From Micrococcus porci (GTDB lineage: Bacteria > Actinomycetota > Actinomycetes > Actinomycetales > Micrococcaceae), in contig NZ_CP083691.1 of NCBI RefSeq assembly GCF_020097155.1, positions 868,001-932,000 of the forward strand: a DNA stretch of 64,000 bases, written 5' to 3'. The position numbers and the translations under genes are program-made. The notes beneath the pieces were generated by a model. That model saw nothing but the letters and a program-made list of their open reading frames with translations. It was not told where the DNA came from and made no database searches. Positions 34,541 to 43,106 of the stretch are shown piece after piece; position 1 is the stretch's first letter; the number at the start of each line of letters is the position of its first letter.

Positions 34541-35679
34541 CAGCGGGAGCCCGCCGACTCGGACAGGGCCGTCCACTCCTTGAGCAGGCCCTCCCGCTCG
34601 GTGTCGATCTCGGCGGGGTCGGGGGTGATCGGGTCCTCGACCAGCGGGCCGTTCGCCGCCCACTCGGCGGGCAGCTCCACGGTGTCGTCCACCGGGTACA
34701 TGTACATGTTCTCGGGGATCGCGGCCTGCACGTCCTTCGAGAGCAGGAACTCCACGAAGGCCTTGGCGCCCTCGGGGTTCTCGGCACCGGTCAGCACGCC
34801 CGCGTACTCCACCTGCGGGGTGCAGGAGTCCTCGATGACGGCGGTCTGCGGGGCGAAGGCGGGGGAGGAGGAGTAGGAGAGCACCACCGGGAACTCCCCC
34901 TTGCCCTCGCCGCCGGAGAAGTCCGTGCTGTAGGCGTCGGACCAGGTGGAGTCCACCTTGGCCCCGCCCTTCAGCAGGTCCTCCCACCAGCCCTGCCAGC
35001 CGTCGTCGCCGTACTTCTCCGTGGTGGCGGCCAGGAGGGCCAGGCCCGGGGAGGAGGTGACGGGCGAGGTCACCGCGGTGAGCTTCGCGTACTCCGGGTC
35101 GCGGAGCTGGTCGATCGAGGTCGGCTCGGCCACCCCGTGCTCCGTGAACCACGCGGGGTCCGTGTTGAAGCAGACCTGGCCCTGGTCGACCGGGATCATC
35201 TTCCCGTCCACCACGAGGTCCTCCGCGGAGGCCGGCAGGTCCGCGGGGGCGACGTCCTGGACGGCCCCCTGGTCCACGAGGCGGTGCGCGGAGTGGTTCT
35301 CCACGCCGTACACGCCGTCCGCCACCGGGGCGTCCTTGGACAGCAGCACCTGGCTGACGACGGCGCCCGCGTCGCCCGGCGCGGTGGTCACCAGCCTGTA
35401 GCCGGACTCGGCCTCGAACTGCGCGATCAGCTCCTTCGGCAGGGCGAAGGAGTCGTGCGTCATGATCGTGACGGTCCCCTTCGAGCCGGCGGCGGCGGTC
35501 CCCGAGGCGGAGGTCGAGGACGAGCCCGAAGCGGACGACGGCGCCGCCGAGGAGGACGCCGCGGACGACGACGACCCGGTCGAGGGCGCGGAGACGGAGC
35601 AGCCCGTCAGCGCGAGCGCGGAGAGGCAGGCGGCGGCGAGGACGCCGCGGCGGGTGGTGGCGGTGCGGTGCACGGACAT
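34540..35679 (-). CDS. thiB: Thiamine-binding lipoprotein of ABC transporter
   Basis: 379 residues. A signal peptide ends in the lipobox ALTGCS, giving a lipid-anchored Cys near residue 28, followed by a long Ser/Ala linker. The mature part starts GTVTIMTHDSFALPKELIAQ, typical of ThiB-like binding proteins, with DGVYGVENHSAHRL and TSSPGLALL. ATG 35679 has GGAGGAAC just upstream. It captures thiamine outside the membrane and delivers it to the ThiP permease. Expression should fall when TPP is plentiful, via the riboswitch at 35761-35847. Confidence 0.9.
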   Translation of the reverse strand: MSVHRTATTRRGVLAAACLSALALTGCSVSAPSTGSSSSAASSSAAPSSASGSSSTSASGTAAAGSKGTVTIMTHDSFALPKELIAQFEAESGYRLVTTAPGDAGAVVSQVLLSKDAPVADGVYGVENHSAHRLVDQGAVQDVAPADLPASAEDLVVDGKMIPVDQGQVCFNTDPAWFTEHGVAEPTSIDQLRDPEYAKLTAVTSPVTSSPGLALLAATTEKYGDDGWQGWWEDLLKGGAKVDSTWSDAYSTDFSGGEGKGEFPVVLSYSSSPAFAPQTAVIEDSCTPQVEYAGVLTGAENPEGAKAFVEFLLSKDVQAAIPENMYMYPVDDTVELPAEWAANGPLVEDPITPDPAEIDTEREGLLKEWTALSESAGSR

Positions 35680-35760
35680 GGTTCCTCCAGCGGGGCGGAG
35701 GGGCCGGCCGGCCCGGCCGGGCGGCGGGGGCCGCATCGGCGAGCCGCCCGGGAGGTGGAC

Positions 35761-35847
35761 TCGACTTCCTTCGCCGGCATGACCCGGGCAGGTTCGAGGG
35801 TCTGCGGCGGACCGCACTCTCAGCGCGTGGACGCGCTCCCCTGTCGA
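35761..35847 (-). promoter_or_regulatory. TPP riboswitch (THI element)
   Basis: On the minus strand the conserved THI-box parts are in order: GGGGAGC, then GCGCTGAGAGTGCGG (the CTGAGA core), then ACCCTCGAACCTG and GGGTCATGCCGGCG, then GAAGGAAGTC. The closing P1 stem is TCGAC pairing with GTCGA at the two ends. It lies about 80 bases upstream of the thiamine-binding lipoprotein gene. The intervening GC-rich segment (about 35685-35755) can form a stem near the ribosome binding site, so translational control is likely. Confidence 0.96.
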
Positions 35848-35898
35848 TGTGTGTGAGCCCGAGCATAGCGGGTCCGCCCCCGCCGTACACTCGGCCCC

Positions 35899-37329
35899 GT
35901 GAGCGCATCCGCACCGCCCGCCGTCACCGGCACCTCCACCCCGGCCACCGAGTGGGACAACCGCCGCCCCCATCGCATGTGGCCGCGCATGCTCGTGATC
36001 GTCCTGACCCTGGCCGGCCTCGTGGTCCTGGTCCAGTTCTTCCAGGGCATCGCCTCCATCGCCGCGCCCGTGTTCCTCGGCCTGAACCTGGTGATCGTGG
36101 CCTACCCGCTGCAGGCGTGGCTGATCCGCCGGGGCCTGCACCCCGTGCTCGGGGCCGCCACCACCGTGGTGGTGGTCTGCGCCGTGATCGCCGCGTTCCT
36201 CGGGATGATCGCCTGGTCCGGCATGGAGCTGCTGACGGAGCTGCCCAAGTACGCGGGGCAGTTCCAGCAGATCATGCACGACGCCTCGCAGTGGCTCTCG
36301 GACCACGGCGTCACCCCGGACATGGTGAACCAGCAGCTGGCGTCGGTGGACATGTCCGCGGTCACGGGCGCCGCCGTCAGCGCGCTCACCACGATCGCCA
36401 GCAACCTCTACGCCGTGCTGGGCCTGCTGATCACCGTGATCATGGGCATGTTCTTCCTGGCCATGGACTCGATGGCCGTGGAGCGGCGCGTGCGCCTGCT
36501 CAGCACCGCCCGGCACGAGCTGGGTCAGGCGCTGATCGACTTCGCCGACGGCGTGCGGCGCTACTGGATCGTCACCACCGTGTTCGGGCTGATCGTCGCG
36601 GTGCTGGACATGGTCGCGCTCGTGATCATCGGCGTGCCGCTCGCCCTCGTCTGGGGCGTGCTGAGCTTCCTGACCAACTACATCCCGAATGTCGGGTTCA
36701 TCATCGGCCTGGTCCCGCCGGCCATCCTCGGCCTGGCGGCCGGCGGCTGGCCCGCGTTCCTGTGGGTGGTGGTCAGCTACTCGGTGCTGAACTTCGTCCT
36801 GCAGTCCATCATCCAGCCCAAGGTGGCCGGTGACGCCGTCGGCGTGATCCCCACCGTCAGCTTCCTCTCCCTGCTGTTCTGGGCGTGGGTCCTCGGCCCG
36901 CTCGGCGCCATCCTCGCGCTGCCGTGCACGCTCCTGGTCAAGGCCGTCCTGATCGACGCCGACCCCAACTCCCGCTGGGTGAACTCCCTGATCGCCTCGG
37001 ACCTCAAGGGCATGGAGCGGCGGCAGTCCTCCATGCTGGAGCGGCTCCGGCTGCCCCGGGAGCTGATCCGCCACGGCGGGTCCACCGCGAGCCACGCGAC
37101 GGCCGCGGACGTCCAGGGCGACGACGACGTGGCGCCGGAACGCACCGCGGAGGACGCCGCCCCGGCGCAGGATCGCCGGCGGGTGCGCGCTGCCGCGCAG
37201 GAGGCCCGCCTCGAGGGCCCGCCGCCCTCCACCCTCAGGGCGCCGCGCGTGGACCTTCCGGGTGAGCCGGAGCCGGCGACGGCCGACGGGTCCGCGCCCC
37301 CGGAGGCTGGGGCAGCACCAGGTCGCTGA
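35899..37329 (+). CDS. AI-2E family (PerM-like) transporter
   Basis: 476 residues with about seven or eight membrane helices in the first ~360. Family features are the N-terminal helix pair, the amphipathic central region (SQWLSDHGVTPDMVNQQLAS), and the C-terminal membrane block with NYIPNVGFIIGLVPPAILG and QSIIQPKVAGDAVG. The family includes putative exporters of autoinducer-2 and Na+/H+ antiporters, so the substrate here is open. The last ~110 residues are a charged cytoplasmic tail. GTG start at 35899. The 3' end overlaps the convergent gene below by 95 bases. Confidence 0.85.
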   Translation: MSASAPPAVTGTSTPATEWDNRRPHRMWPRMLVIVLTLAGLVVLVQFFQGIASIAAPVFLGLNLVIVAYPLQAWLIRRGLHPVLGAATTVVVVCAVIAAFLGMIAWSGMELLTELPKYAGQFQQIMHDASQWLSDHGVTPDMVNQQLASVDMSAVTGAAVSALTTIASNLYAVLGLLITVIMGMFFLAMDSMAVERRVRLLSTARHELGQALIDFADGVRRYWIVTTVFGLIVAVLDMVALVIIGVPLALVWGVLSFLTNYIPNVGFIIGLVPPAILGLAAGGWPAFLWVVVSYSVLNFVLQSIIQPKVAGDAVGVIPTVSFLSLLFWAWVLGPLGAILALPCTLLVKAVLIDADPNSRWVNSLIASDLKGMERRQSSMLERLRLPRELIRHGGSTASHATAADVQGDDDVAPERTAEDAAPAQDRRRVRAAAQEARLEGPPPSTLRAPRVDLPGEPEPATADGSAPPEAGAAPGR

Positions 37330-38338
37330 GCGTCCCCAGCAGCCGCAGCAGCGGCGGCCCCGGGAAGGGCACCTGCTCCGCCCCGGGGAACAGCGCGGCC
37401 GCCGCCTCGGCGGTCGCCGCGTCCGCCTCCGGGTCGGCGTGCGCCGGCCGCAGCACCACCCCCGGGGCCAGGGGCAGCAGGTCCAGGGCGGAGAGCGGTC
37501 CGCGGGCCTCGAGGTCCGCGTCTGGTCCGGGCGGCAGCGCGCGCACCGTGCGGACCGAGAGCGCCCGCCCCCGGGCGTCACGGGCGCCGGTGAGCGCGTG
37601 GAGCGCCGCCGCGGACGCGGCGTGGTCCGGGTGCAGCCGACCCGGCTGCCAGTGCACGGCCACCTCGCCGGGCGCGACGAACCGCAGCCACGGGTGCGGG
37701 TGGGGCTGCGCGGCGCCGCCCCCGTCCCACGGCCCGGCGGCGTGCCCCGCGACGGGCGGGAGCCACAGCACCCTCTCCGCCCCGAGCAGTCCGGCCAGCG
37801 CGTCCTCGGCCTGGGCCCGCGTCCACCCCTCGTTCACGGCGGGGTCCAGCAGCGCCGCGGAGACGACGGCGGTGCCGTCCCCGTCCGCGGCCCAGGTCCC
37901 GGCGGGGGCGCTGAACAGCGGCGTCCGCAGGGGCAGCCCGGCGGAGCGGGCCACGGCGTCGGCGGTCGCGGCGGCGCGCCCGGCCGTCCCCGCGGCGTCG
38001 GAGGGGAGGCGCCAGTGGACGGCCTCCACGGACCCGCGGGTCCCGGCGGCGTGCACGAACGTGGGCCCCTCGCGCCCCGGCAGGGGGCTCGCCCCGCGGA
38101 CGGGCACCCGCTCGACCACCCCGGGCAGGAGGCGGGCGGCGTCGGCGTCGTCGGGGTCCGTGAGCACGGCCACGGGCGCGTGCGCGCCGAGGGTCTCGGC
38201 CAGCCCGGCGACGGCGTCCCGCGCCTCGGCGAGCAGCCCCGGCACCGGGTGGACGGCCGGCAGCGCGAGCCACAGGCGCTCCGGCACCTCCCACGGCGCG
38301 GGAGCGCGCGGCGGCTCCGGGACGGCGGGCGTGCTCAT
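37235..38338 (-). CDS. Agmatine-deiminase-like protein lacking catalytic residues
   Basis: 367 residues. The order of segments follows agmatine deiminases: an N-terminal LWLALPAVHPVPG, GREGPTFV where the family has W-x-RD-x-GP, NEGWTRAQAEDALAGLLGAERVLWLPP, and WLRFVAPGEVAV. The Asp of RD, the His of the GHVDN loop and the C-terminal nucleophile Cys (family GG-x-IHC) cannot be found; the tail reads LRLLGTLSDLVLPQPPG. The fold may be kept but hydrolysis of agmatine is unlikely. It is either a decaying gene or a repurposed binding protein. It ends convergently, overlapping the AI-2E-type gene. Confidence 0.55.
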   Translation of the reverse strand: MSTPAVPEPPRAPAPWEVPERLWLALPAVHPVPGLLAEARDAVAGLAETLGAHAPVAVLTDPDDADAARLLPGVVERVPVRGASPLPGREGPTFVHAAGTRGSVEAVHWRLPSDAAGTAGRAAATADAVARSAGLPLRTPLFSAPAGTWAADGDGTAVVSAALLDPAVNEGWTRAQAEDALAGLLGAERVLWLPPVAGHAAGPWDGGGAAQPHPHPWLRFVAPGEVAVHWQPGRLHPDHAASAAALHALTGARDARGRALSVRTVRALPPGPDADLEARGPLSALDLLPLAPGVVLRPAHADPEADAATAEAAAALFPGAEQVPFPGPPLLRLLGTLSDLVLPQPPGARTRRPSPAPAHPEGPRAAP

Positions 38339-38468
38339 GGGCGGCGGCTCCTGGTCGGCGGCGGTGGCCGTCCCACCCTAGTTCTCCCCTCCCGGCCCGC
38401 CCAGGGCGCGACGCCACCCCCCGGCCTGGGGTGACCGGGCTCACGTTCGACCCGGTAGGCTCCGGCCC

Positions 38469-39053
38469 ATGCTCCATCTGCTGCCCCGCACCGCCCTCGT
38501 CGTCGTCCGTGCCCGCCGCCGCCCCCGCCTGGGGATCTGGGAGGCCTCCACCCTGCCGCTGCGCGCCCTGCCCACGGACGTGGACTTCGCGGGGCACATC
38601 AACAACGGCCAGTACTTCGGGCTGTTCGACCTCGGCCGGTTCGACCTCATGGTCCGCGCCGGCGTCTGGGACGGCGCCAAGCGACGCGGCTGGCTGCCCG
38701 TGGTGCAGGCGGAGCAGATCGCGTTCCGCCGTTCCGTGACCCTGGGCACCCGCTTCACCGTGGAGTCCCGGATCATCGGCCTGGATGAGCGGGCCGTCTG
38801 GTTCGAGCAGCGCGCGGTGGTGGACGGGGACGTGGCCGTGCGCGCGTTCATCTGCACCCGCTTGCGCGCGAAGGACGGCACGCCCGTCTCCAACGAGGAC
38901 GTCCGCGACCTGGCCCGCGAGCTCGGCCACGACCTCGCCGCCGAGCCCGTGCTGCCGGAGTGGCTGCACGGCTGGCGCTCCGACATCGCCCTGCCCTCCG
39001 CCCGCACGCCGCTGCCGCACGCGTGGGGGACGCCGGCGCCGGCCGGCGTCTGA
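38469..39053 (+). CDS. Hotdog-fold acyl-CoA thioesterase-like protein
   Basis: 194 residues. The 4-hydroxybenzoyl-CoA-thioesterase type of hotdog is indicated by DVDFAGHINNGQYFGLFDLG (the central-helix region with the His-Asn pair) and FRRSVTLGTRFTVESRIIGL. Such enzymes hydrolyse acyl-CoA thioesters. A short hydrophobic, Arg-rich N-terminus precedes the domain. It is followed after 50 bases by an MFS gene in the same direction. Substrate unknown. Confidence 0.75.
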   Translation: MLHLLPRTALVVVRARRRPRLGIWEASTLPLRALPTDVDFAGHINNGQYFGLFDLGRFDLMVRAGVWDGAKRRGWLPVVQAEQIAFRRSVTLGTRFTVESRIIGLDERAVWFEQRAVVDGDVAVRAFICTRLRAKDGTPVSNEDVRDLARELGHDLAAEPVLPEWLHGWRSDIALPSARTPLPHAWGTPAPAGV

Positions 39054-39103
39054 CCGGGTCCTCCGGCGGTCCCGCCGCCCCCGGCGGACCTACCCTGGGA
39101 GCC

Positions 39104-40354
39104 GTGACCGCCTCCCCGCCCTCCCGCCCGGCCGACCGCGCCCCCGGCACCCTCCTGCTCTGGACGCTGCTGGCCGCCATGGGCGCGGGGCCGGTGTTCA
39201 ACTACGCCGTCTCCACGTCCTCCACCGTGATCATCGAGCGGCTCGGGGTGACCTCCGGCCAGCTCGGCACCGTGATGACGGTGGTGTTCGCGGCGGCCGC
39301 GGTGACCTCCGTGGGACTGGGCCGCGCCGCGGACCGGCTCTCCAGCCGCACTCAGATGGCGATCATCTTCTTCGGCTCCGCCCTCGCCCTCGCGGTCGGC
39401 GGGTTCGCCGGCTCCCTCTGGGCGCTCTACGGCGCGGCCGTGCTGGCCGGCGTCACCCAGACCATCTCCAACCCCACCACCAACCGCATCATCCGCACCT
39501 CGGTGCCCGCGGAGCGGCGCATCGGGTGGATCGGCGTGAAGCAGTCCGGCGTGCAGGCATCCCAGCTGTTCGCCGGGCTGTTCTTCCCGGTGGCCGCGCT
39601 CGGCCTGGGCTGGACGGGGGCCTCCCTCGTGGCCGCCGCGCTCGTGGGGCTGCTCGGCGTCGTCGCGCTCCGGGCCGCCCCGCCCCTGCCCGGCGCCCCC
39701 GCCGCGCCGCCCACGACGACGCCGGACGCCGGCCGTCCCCGGGCCGGGCGGGCGCGGGCCCCGCTGCCGGCCACCGTGTGGTTCTTCGCGGGCATCGCGT
39801 TCCTCACCGGCTTCGGCATGCAGGCCACCAACATGTACCTGCCGCTGTTCGCCGTGGAGTCCCTGGACCAGACCCTCGTGATCGGCGGCGCGGCCGCGGC
39901 CACCTCGGGCGTGATCGGCGTGTTCTCCCGGATCTGGTGGTCTCGGCGGATGGCGGCCGGCCACCGCCCGACCACCCTGCTGGCCGGGATCGCGCTGGGG
40001 GCCGTGGTCGGCGTCGTCGTGTTCCTGGGGGCGGACCTGCTCCACGCCCCGGCGCTGCTGTGGGTGGGCGCGGCCGTGCACGGGCTGACCGTGCTGGGCA
40101 CCAACGTGGTCACCAACGCCGGCCTCATGGACGCGGTGCCCGCCCACCACCTCGGCCGCGCCTCCGGGGTGAACGCCATGGGCATGTACGCCGGCTTCGC
40201 GTGCGGCCCGCTGGTGATGGGCCTGATGCGCGACCTCACCGGGGACTTCCGCGCCGGCTTCCTGGCCGTGGGCGTGTTCTACCTGCTGGCCCTGGCCGTG
40301 GTCGGGCTGCTGCGCCGCCACACGGACCGGCAGGGCGCGCCCCGGGCGGCATGA
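39104..40354 (+). CDS. Major facilitator superfamily transporter
   Basis: 416 residues, about twelve membrane segments. The conserved loop between helices 2 and 3 appears as LGRAADRLSSRTQM. WIGVKQSGVQASQLFAGL and NAMGMYAGFACGPLVMGL are typical drug/metabolite MFS helices. A Pro/Ala-rich loop divides the halves. GTG 39104 was taken as start because the first helix begins soon after. Its stop overlaps the next MFS gene (ATGA), so the two are made together. No substrate can be inferred. Confidence 0.85.
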   Translation: MTASPPSRPADRAPGTLLLWTLLAAMGAGPVFNYAVSTSSTVIIERLGVTSGQLGTVMTVVFAAAAVTSVGLGRAADRLSSRTQMAIIFFGSALALAVGGFAGSLWALYGAAVLAGVTQTISNPTTNRIIRTSVPAERRIGWIGVKQSGVQASQLFAGLFFPVAALGLGWTGASLVAAALVGLLGVVALRAAPPLPGAPAAPPTTTPDAGRPRAGRARAPLPATVWFFAGIAFLTGFGMQATNMYLPLFAVESLDQTLVIGGAAAATSGVIGVFSRIWWSRRMAAGHRPTTLLAGIALGAVVGVVVFLGADLLHAPALLWVGAAVHGLTVLGTNVVTNAGLMDAVPAHHLGRASGVNAMGMYAGFACGPLVMGLMRDLTGDFRAGFLAVGVFYLLALAVVGLLRRHTDRQGAPRAA

Positions 40355-41679
40355 CGGAGAGCCGCACGGGCGCGGCCGCGGGGGAGCGGACGACCGCGGG
40401 GCCGGGCGCCGGGTGGCTGTGGGCGCTGATCGGGGCCGCGGTGCTCACCCAGGCCGCCACGAACCTCGCCCGCCCCGTGACCAGCTACCACCTGCTGTCC
40501 CTCGGCGCCCCGGACGCCGCCGTCGGCCTGGCGACCGCCGCCTATGCCCTGCTGCCTCTGGTGGGCGCCCTGTGGCTGGGCCGGGTGACGGACCGGCTGT
40601 CCTCGGCCGCGCCGCTCGTGGTGGCCGGGGCCGCCGTGGTCGCCGCCGGTGCGGCGGGCCTGGCCCTCGCGACGGACGTGGCCGCCGTGCTGGCCGCCTC
40701 CGCTGTCCTCGGCGTGGGGCACCTGGCGTTCACGATCGCGGGGCAGGCGGCCATCGCGCGCCGGGCGCCCGCGCACCTGCTCGACGGCGCGTTCGGCTGG
40801 TTCACCGCCGCGTTCTCCCTGGGGCAGATGCTCGGCCCGCTGCTCTCCGGAGGGATCCTCACCGCCGTCGGCGGCACCCCGCGCGACGCCACGACGCTGG
40901 CCCTGTGGGTCTCCGCCGGGCTCGCGCTCGCCGGCGCGCTGCCCGTGCTCCTCGCTCCCGGTGCGCCGCCCGGGACGCGGGACCCCGCCGCGCGTGAGGC
41001 GTCTGCCGAGTCCGGTGCCGCCCCGGGTGACGACGCCGGCCGCCCCACCGTCCGGGCGATCCTGGCCCGGCCCGGTGTCGGCTCGGCCATGCTGGCGTCC
41101 CTGGCGCTGCTGGCCGTGCTGGACATCCTCACCGCGTTCCTGCCCGTGGTGGGGGAGCGGCACGGCGTGAGCGCCGCGTGGGTGGGGGCGCTGCTGGCGC
41201 TGCGCGGGGCCGGCTCGCTCGTCTCCCGCGTGTTCCTGCCGCGGCTGCGCCGCCGGTTCTCACGCGAGCTGCTGCTGGCGGTGGCGCTGTGGGCGTCCGC
41301 GGCGACGATCGCGGCGGTGCCCGTGGGGATGACCTCCGGGCTGCTCTGGCTGGCCGCCGCGGCCGCGGTGGCGGGCGGGCTCACCCTGGGCGTCGGGCAG
41401 CCGCTGACGATGTCCGTGATCAGTGAGGCCGTGCCGCACGCCTGGCGCTCCACCGCCCTGGCGGTGCGGCTGATGGGCAACCGGCTGGGCCAGGTGGTGC
41501 TGCCCGCGGCGGCGGGACTGGCGGCGGCGCCCCTGGGCCCGTCCGCCGCGGTGTGGACGGCGTGTGCCGTGCTCGCGGTCTCGGGCGCGGAGCGGGCGGC
41601 GCGCTCGCGACGACGACGGCCCCCGCGCTCCGTGCGGAGTGGCGGGGGCCGTGGTGGATCGGCGTCAGCCGATCAGTGA
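40351..41679 (+). CDS. Second major facilitator superfamily transporter
   Basis: 442 residues, about twelve membrane segments. LGRVTDRLSSAAPLVVAG is the helix 2-3 loop; GAFGWFTAAFSLGQMLGPLL and GVGQPLTMSVISEAVPHAWR are MFS-like. The start overlaps the preceding transporter's stop. Two adjacent, coupled MFS genes of differing sequence could act as a pair or simply be paralogues. The final ~30 codons are Arg/Ser-rich and contain the hairpin (41618-41650) that probably serves as the cspA terminator on the other strand. Confidence 0.85.
   Translation: MTESRTGAAAGERTTAGPGAGWLWALIGAAVLTQAATNLARPVTSYHLLSLGAPDAAVGLATAAYALLPLVGALWLGRVTDRLSSAAPLVVAGAAVVAAGAAGLALATDVAAVLAASAVLGVGHLAFTIAGQAAIARRAPAHLLDGAFGWFTAAFSLGQMLGPLLSGGILTAVGGTPRDATTLALWVSAGLALAGALPVLLAPGAPPGTRDPAAREASAESGAAPGDDAGRPTVRAILARPGVGSAMLASLALLAVLDILTAFLPVVGERHGVSAAWVGALLALRGAGSLVSRVFLPRLRRRFSRELLLAVALWASAATIAAVPVGMTSGLLWLAAAAAVAGGLTLGVGQPLTMSVISEAVPHAWRSTALAVRLMGNRLGQVVLPAAAGLAAAPLGPSAAVWTACAVLAVSGAERAARSRRRRPPRSVRSGGGRGGSASADQ
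41618..41650 (-). terminator. Hairpin, probable cspA terminator
   Basis: Nine-base outer arms GGCCCCCGC and GCGGGGGCC enclose inner CTCCG and CGGAG. It sits 41 bases beyond the cspA stop, inside the end of the convergent MFS gene. Confidence 0.6.
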
Positions 41680-41690
41680 ACCGGTGTGGT

Positions 41691-41894
41691 TCAGAGCTTG
41701 GTGACGTCGGCGGCCTGCAGGCCCTTGGGACCCTGCTGGGTCTCGAACTCGACGCGGTCGTTCTCCTGCAGCTCCTTGAAGCCGTTGCCCTGGATGGCGG
41801 AGAAGTGCACGAAGACGTCGGCGGAGCCGTCCTCGGGGGCGATGAAGCCGTAGCCCTTCTCGGAGTTGAACCACTTGACGGTGCCAACAGCCAT
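41691..41894 (-). CDS. cspA: Cold-shock protein
   Basis: 67 residues, one cold-shock domain. The RNA-binding motifs are [16 protein letters not shown] (RNP1 KGYGFI) and VFVHFSAI (RNP2). These proteins bind single-stranded RNA and act as chaperones. GAAAGGAC lies eight bases before ATG 41894. The gap of about 230 bases upstream contains no gene and is consistent with the long leader usual for csp genes. Confidence 0.97.
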   Translation of the reverse strand: MAVGTVKWFNSEKGYGFIAPEDGSADVFVHFSAIQGNGFKELQENDRVEFETQQGPKGLQAADVTKL

Positions 41895-42125
41895 GTTGGT
41901 GTCCTTTCGATGTGCCCGCGGTGATGCGGGCGGTTGGGCCGGGTGCGGAGTCGCACACGGGTGAAGCGGTAGAACTGAACCGCCTGCCCAACGCTCATCC
42001 GGATCCGGCGGACCGGCCCGACAAGCAGTGAATTGCGAGATACAGCTGAATCAACTTCAGGCTCCATCATTGCACGGATCTCGCCGACCGGGGACCAGGG
42101 GCTGAAATGTTCACCTGGAGTTCTC

Positions 42126-42650
42126 TCAGAGCGCGCGCAGGCCGTGGAAGAGATTGCGGTGCAGGGCGGCCGGGGGAGCGTCGTCCGTGTGATCCGCGAA
42201 GGCCGTCACCTCCAGCAGCACCACCGTGTGGTCGCCCGCCGGGACCTCGGCGTGCACCCGCGTCTCGAGCCAGAGCGAGGAGCCCCCGATCAGCAGGGCG
42301 TCGTGCGGGCTGCGGTGCACGTCGAGACCGGCGAAGCGGTCGCCCTCGCGGGCGGCCAGCTGACGGCACAGTGGCGTCTGGTCCGCCGCGAGCAGGGAGA
42401 CGCCGATCGCCCCGGCCCGGCGCAGGCGCGGCCAGGTGCGGGAGCTGTTCTGCGCGGAGAAGGACACGAGGGCCGGCTCCCAGGAGATGCCCACGCCGAA
42501 GGAGGAGGACACCATCACCTCGGGGACGTCGTCGGCGAGGCCCGCCAGCGCGACGACCCCGGTGGGGAAGGCCGAGAGGCCGGAGCGGAGGTTGCCGAGG
42601 GACAGGTCGGTGTCCCACGCGGCGGTGTGGGGTGCGTGGATCAGGGTCAT
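42126..42650 (-). CDS. Flavin reductase-like (FMN-binding) protein
   Basis: 174 residues. The split-barrel flavin reductase fold is seen in LRSGLSAFPTGVVALAGL, VMVSSSFGVGISWEPALVSF and GAIGVSLLAADQTPLCRQLA, then FAGLDVHRS. Such proteins use NAD(P)H to reduce FMN or FAD for a partner monooxygenase, or bind FMN themselves. No partner gene lies nearby. An inverted repeat CGCGGATC-n5-GATCCGCG at 42700-42720, 50 bases upstream, may be a regulator site. Confidence 0.85.
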   Translation of the reverse strand: MTLIHAPHTAAWDTDLSLGNLRSGLSAFPTGVVALAGLADDVPEVMVSSSFGVGISWEPALVSFSAQNSSRTWPRLRRAGAIGVSLLAADQTPLCRQLAAREGDRFAGLDVHRSPHDALLIGGSSLWLETRVHAEVPAGDHTVVLLEVTAFADHTDDAPPAALHRNLFHGLRAL

Positions 42651-43106
42651 GGCGCGCGTCCTCTTCCGACGACTGACGCGGCTCCGCAGACAGCGGGAAC
42701 GCGGATCGCCCGGATCCGCGGAGACGCGGTACTTGCCCGCCGGGGTGTCCGAGGGGCCGAATCATCACCTGGAGCACCCCACTACTGCGTGAGAGGGTTG
42801 CCGTCCCGCCGGCCAGGGCCGTGAATGACGGGAACTCGTGATTCTGGGGACCAGCCTACGGAGGGGTCCGTGGGGCGGTCAAAAGCGGTCCGGAGCGTGG
42901 GCGACGCGCGGGGTCGCAGTCGGATGCACCGATCGGGTGGGAGGACGACCCCTCCAGCATCTTCGACGGCGAGGGGGATCACATGAAAATGTGATGCTTG
43001 ACACATGGCACGGCGGGCCATCACGATTCACTTACTCGAGAGGGGGGGGGAGCTCGAGACCGCAGCCCACGGCCCCCGCATACGGTTCTCTGAAAGGGAT
43101 CGAATC
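42651..43106. other. 456-base intergenic region between divergent genes
   Basis: No gene is visible. It holds an inverted repeat at 42700-42720 (8-base arms, 5-base spacer) near the flavin reductase start, and close to its right end a palindrome with a -35-like TTGACA (listed separately) that should drive the secreted-protein gene. The region 42720-42970 shows nothing further. Confidence 0.6.
42978..43003 (+). promoter_or_regulatory. Palindromic operator and -35 box before the secreted-protein operon
   Basis: ATCACAT-GAAA-ATGTGAT (42978-42995) is a perfect seven-base inverted repeat, followed two bases later by TTGACA (42998-43003). A -10 candidate, CACGAT, is at about 43022. The AT-richness and placement suggest a regulated promoter for 43107 and perhaps the genes after it. 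The binding protein is unknown. Confidence 0.5.
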
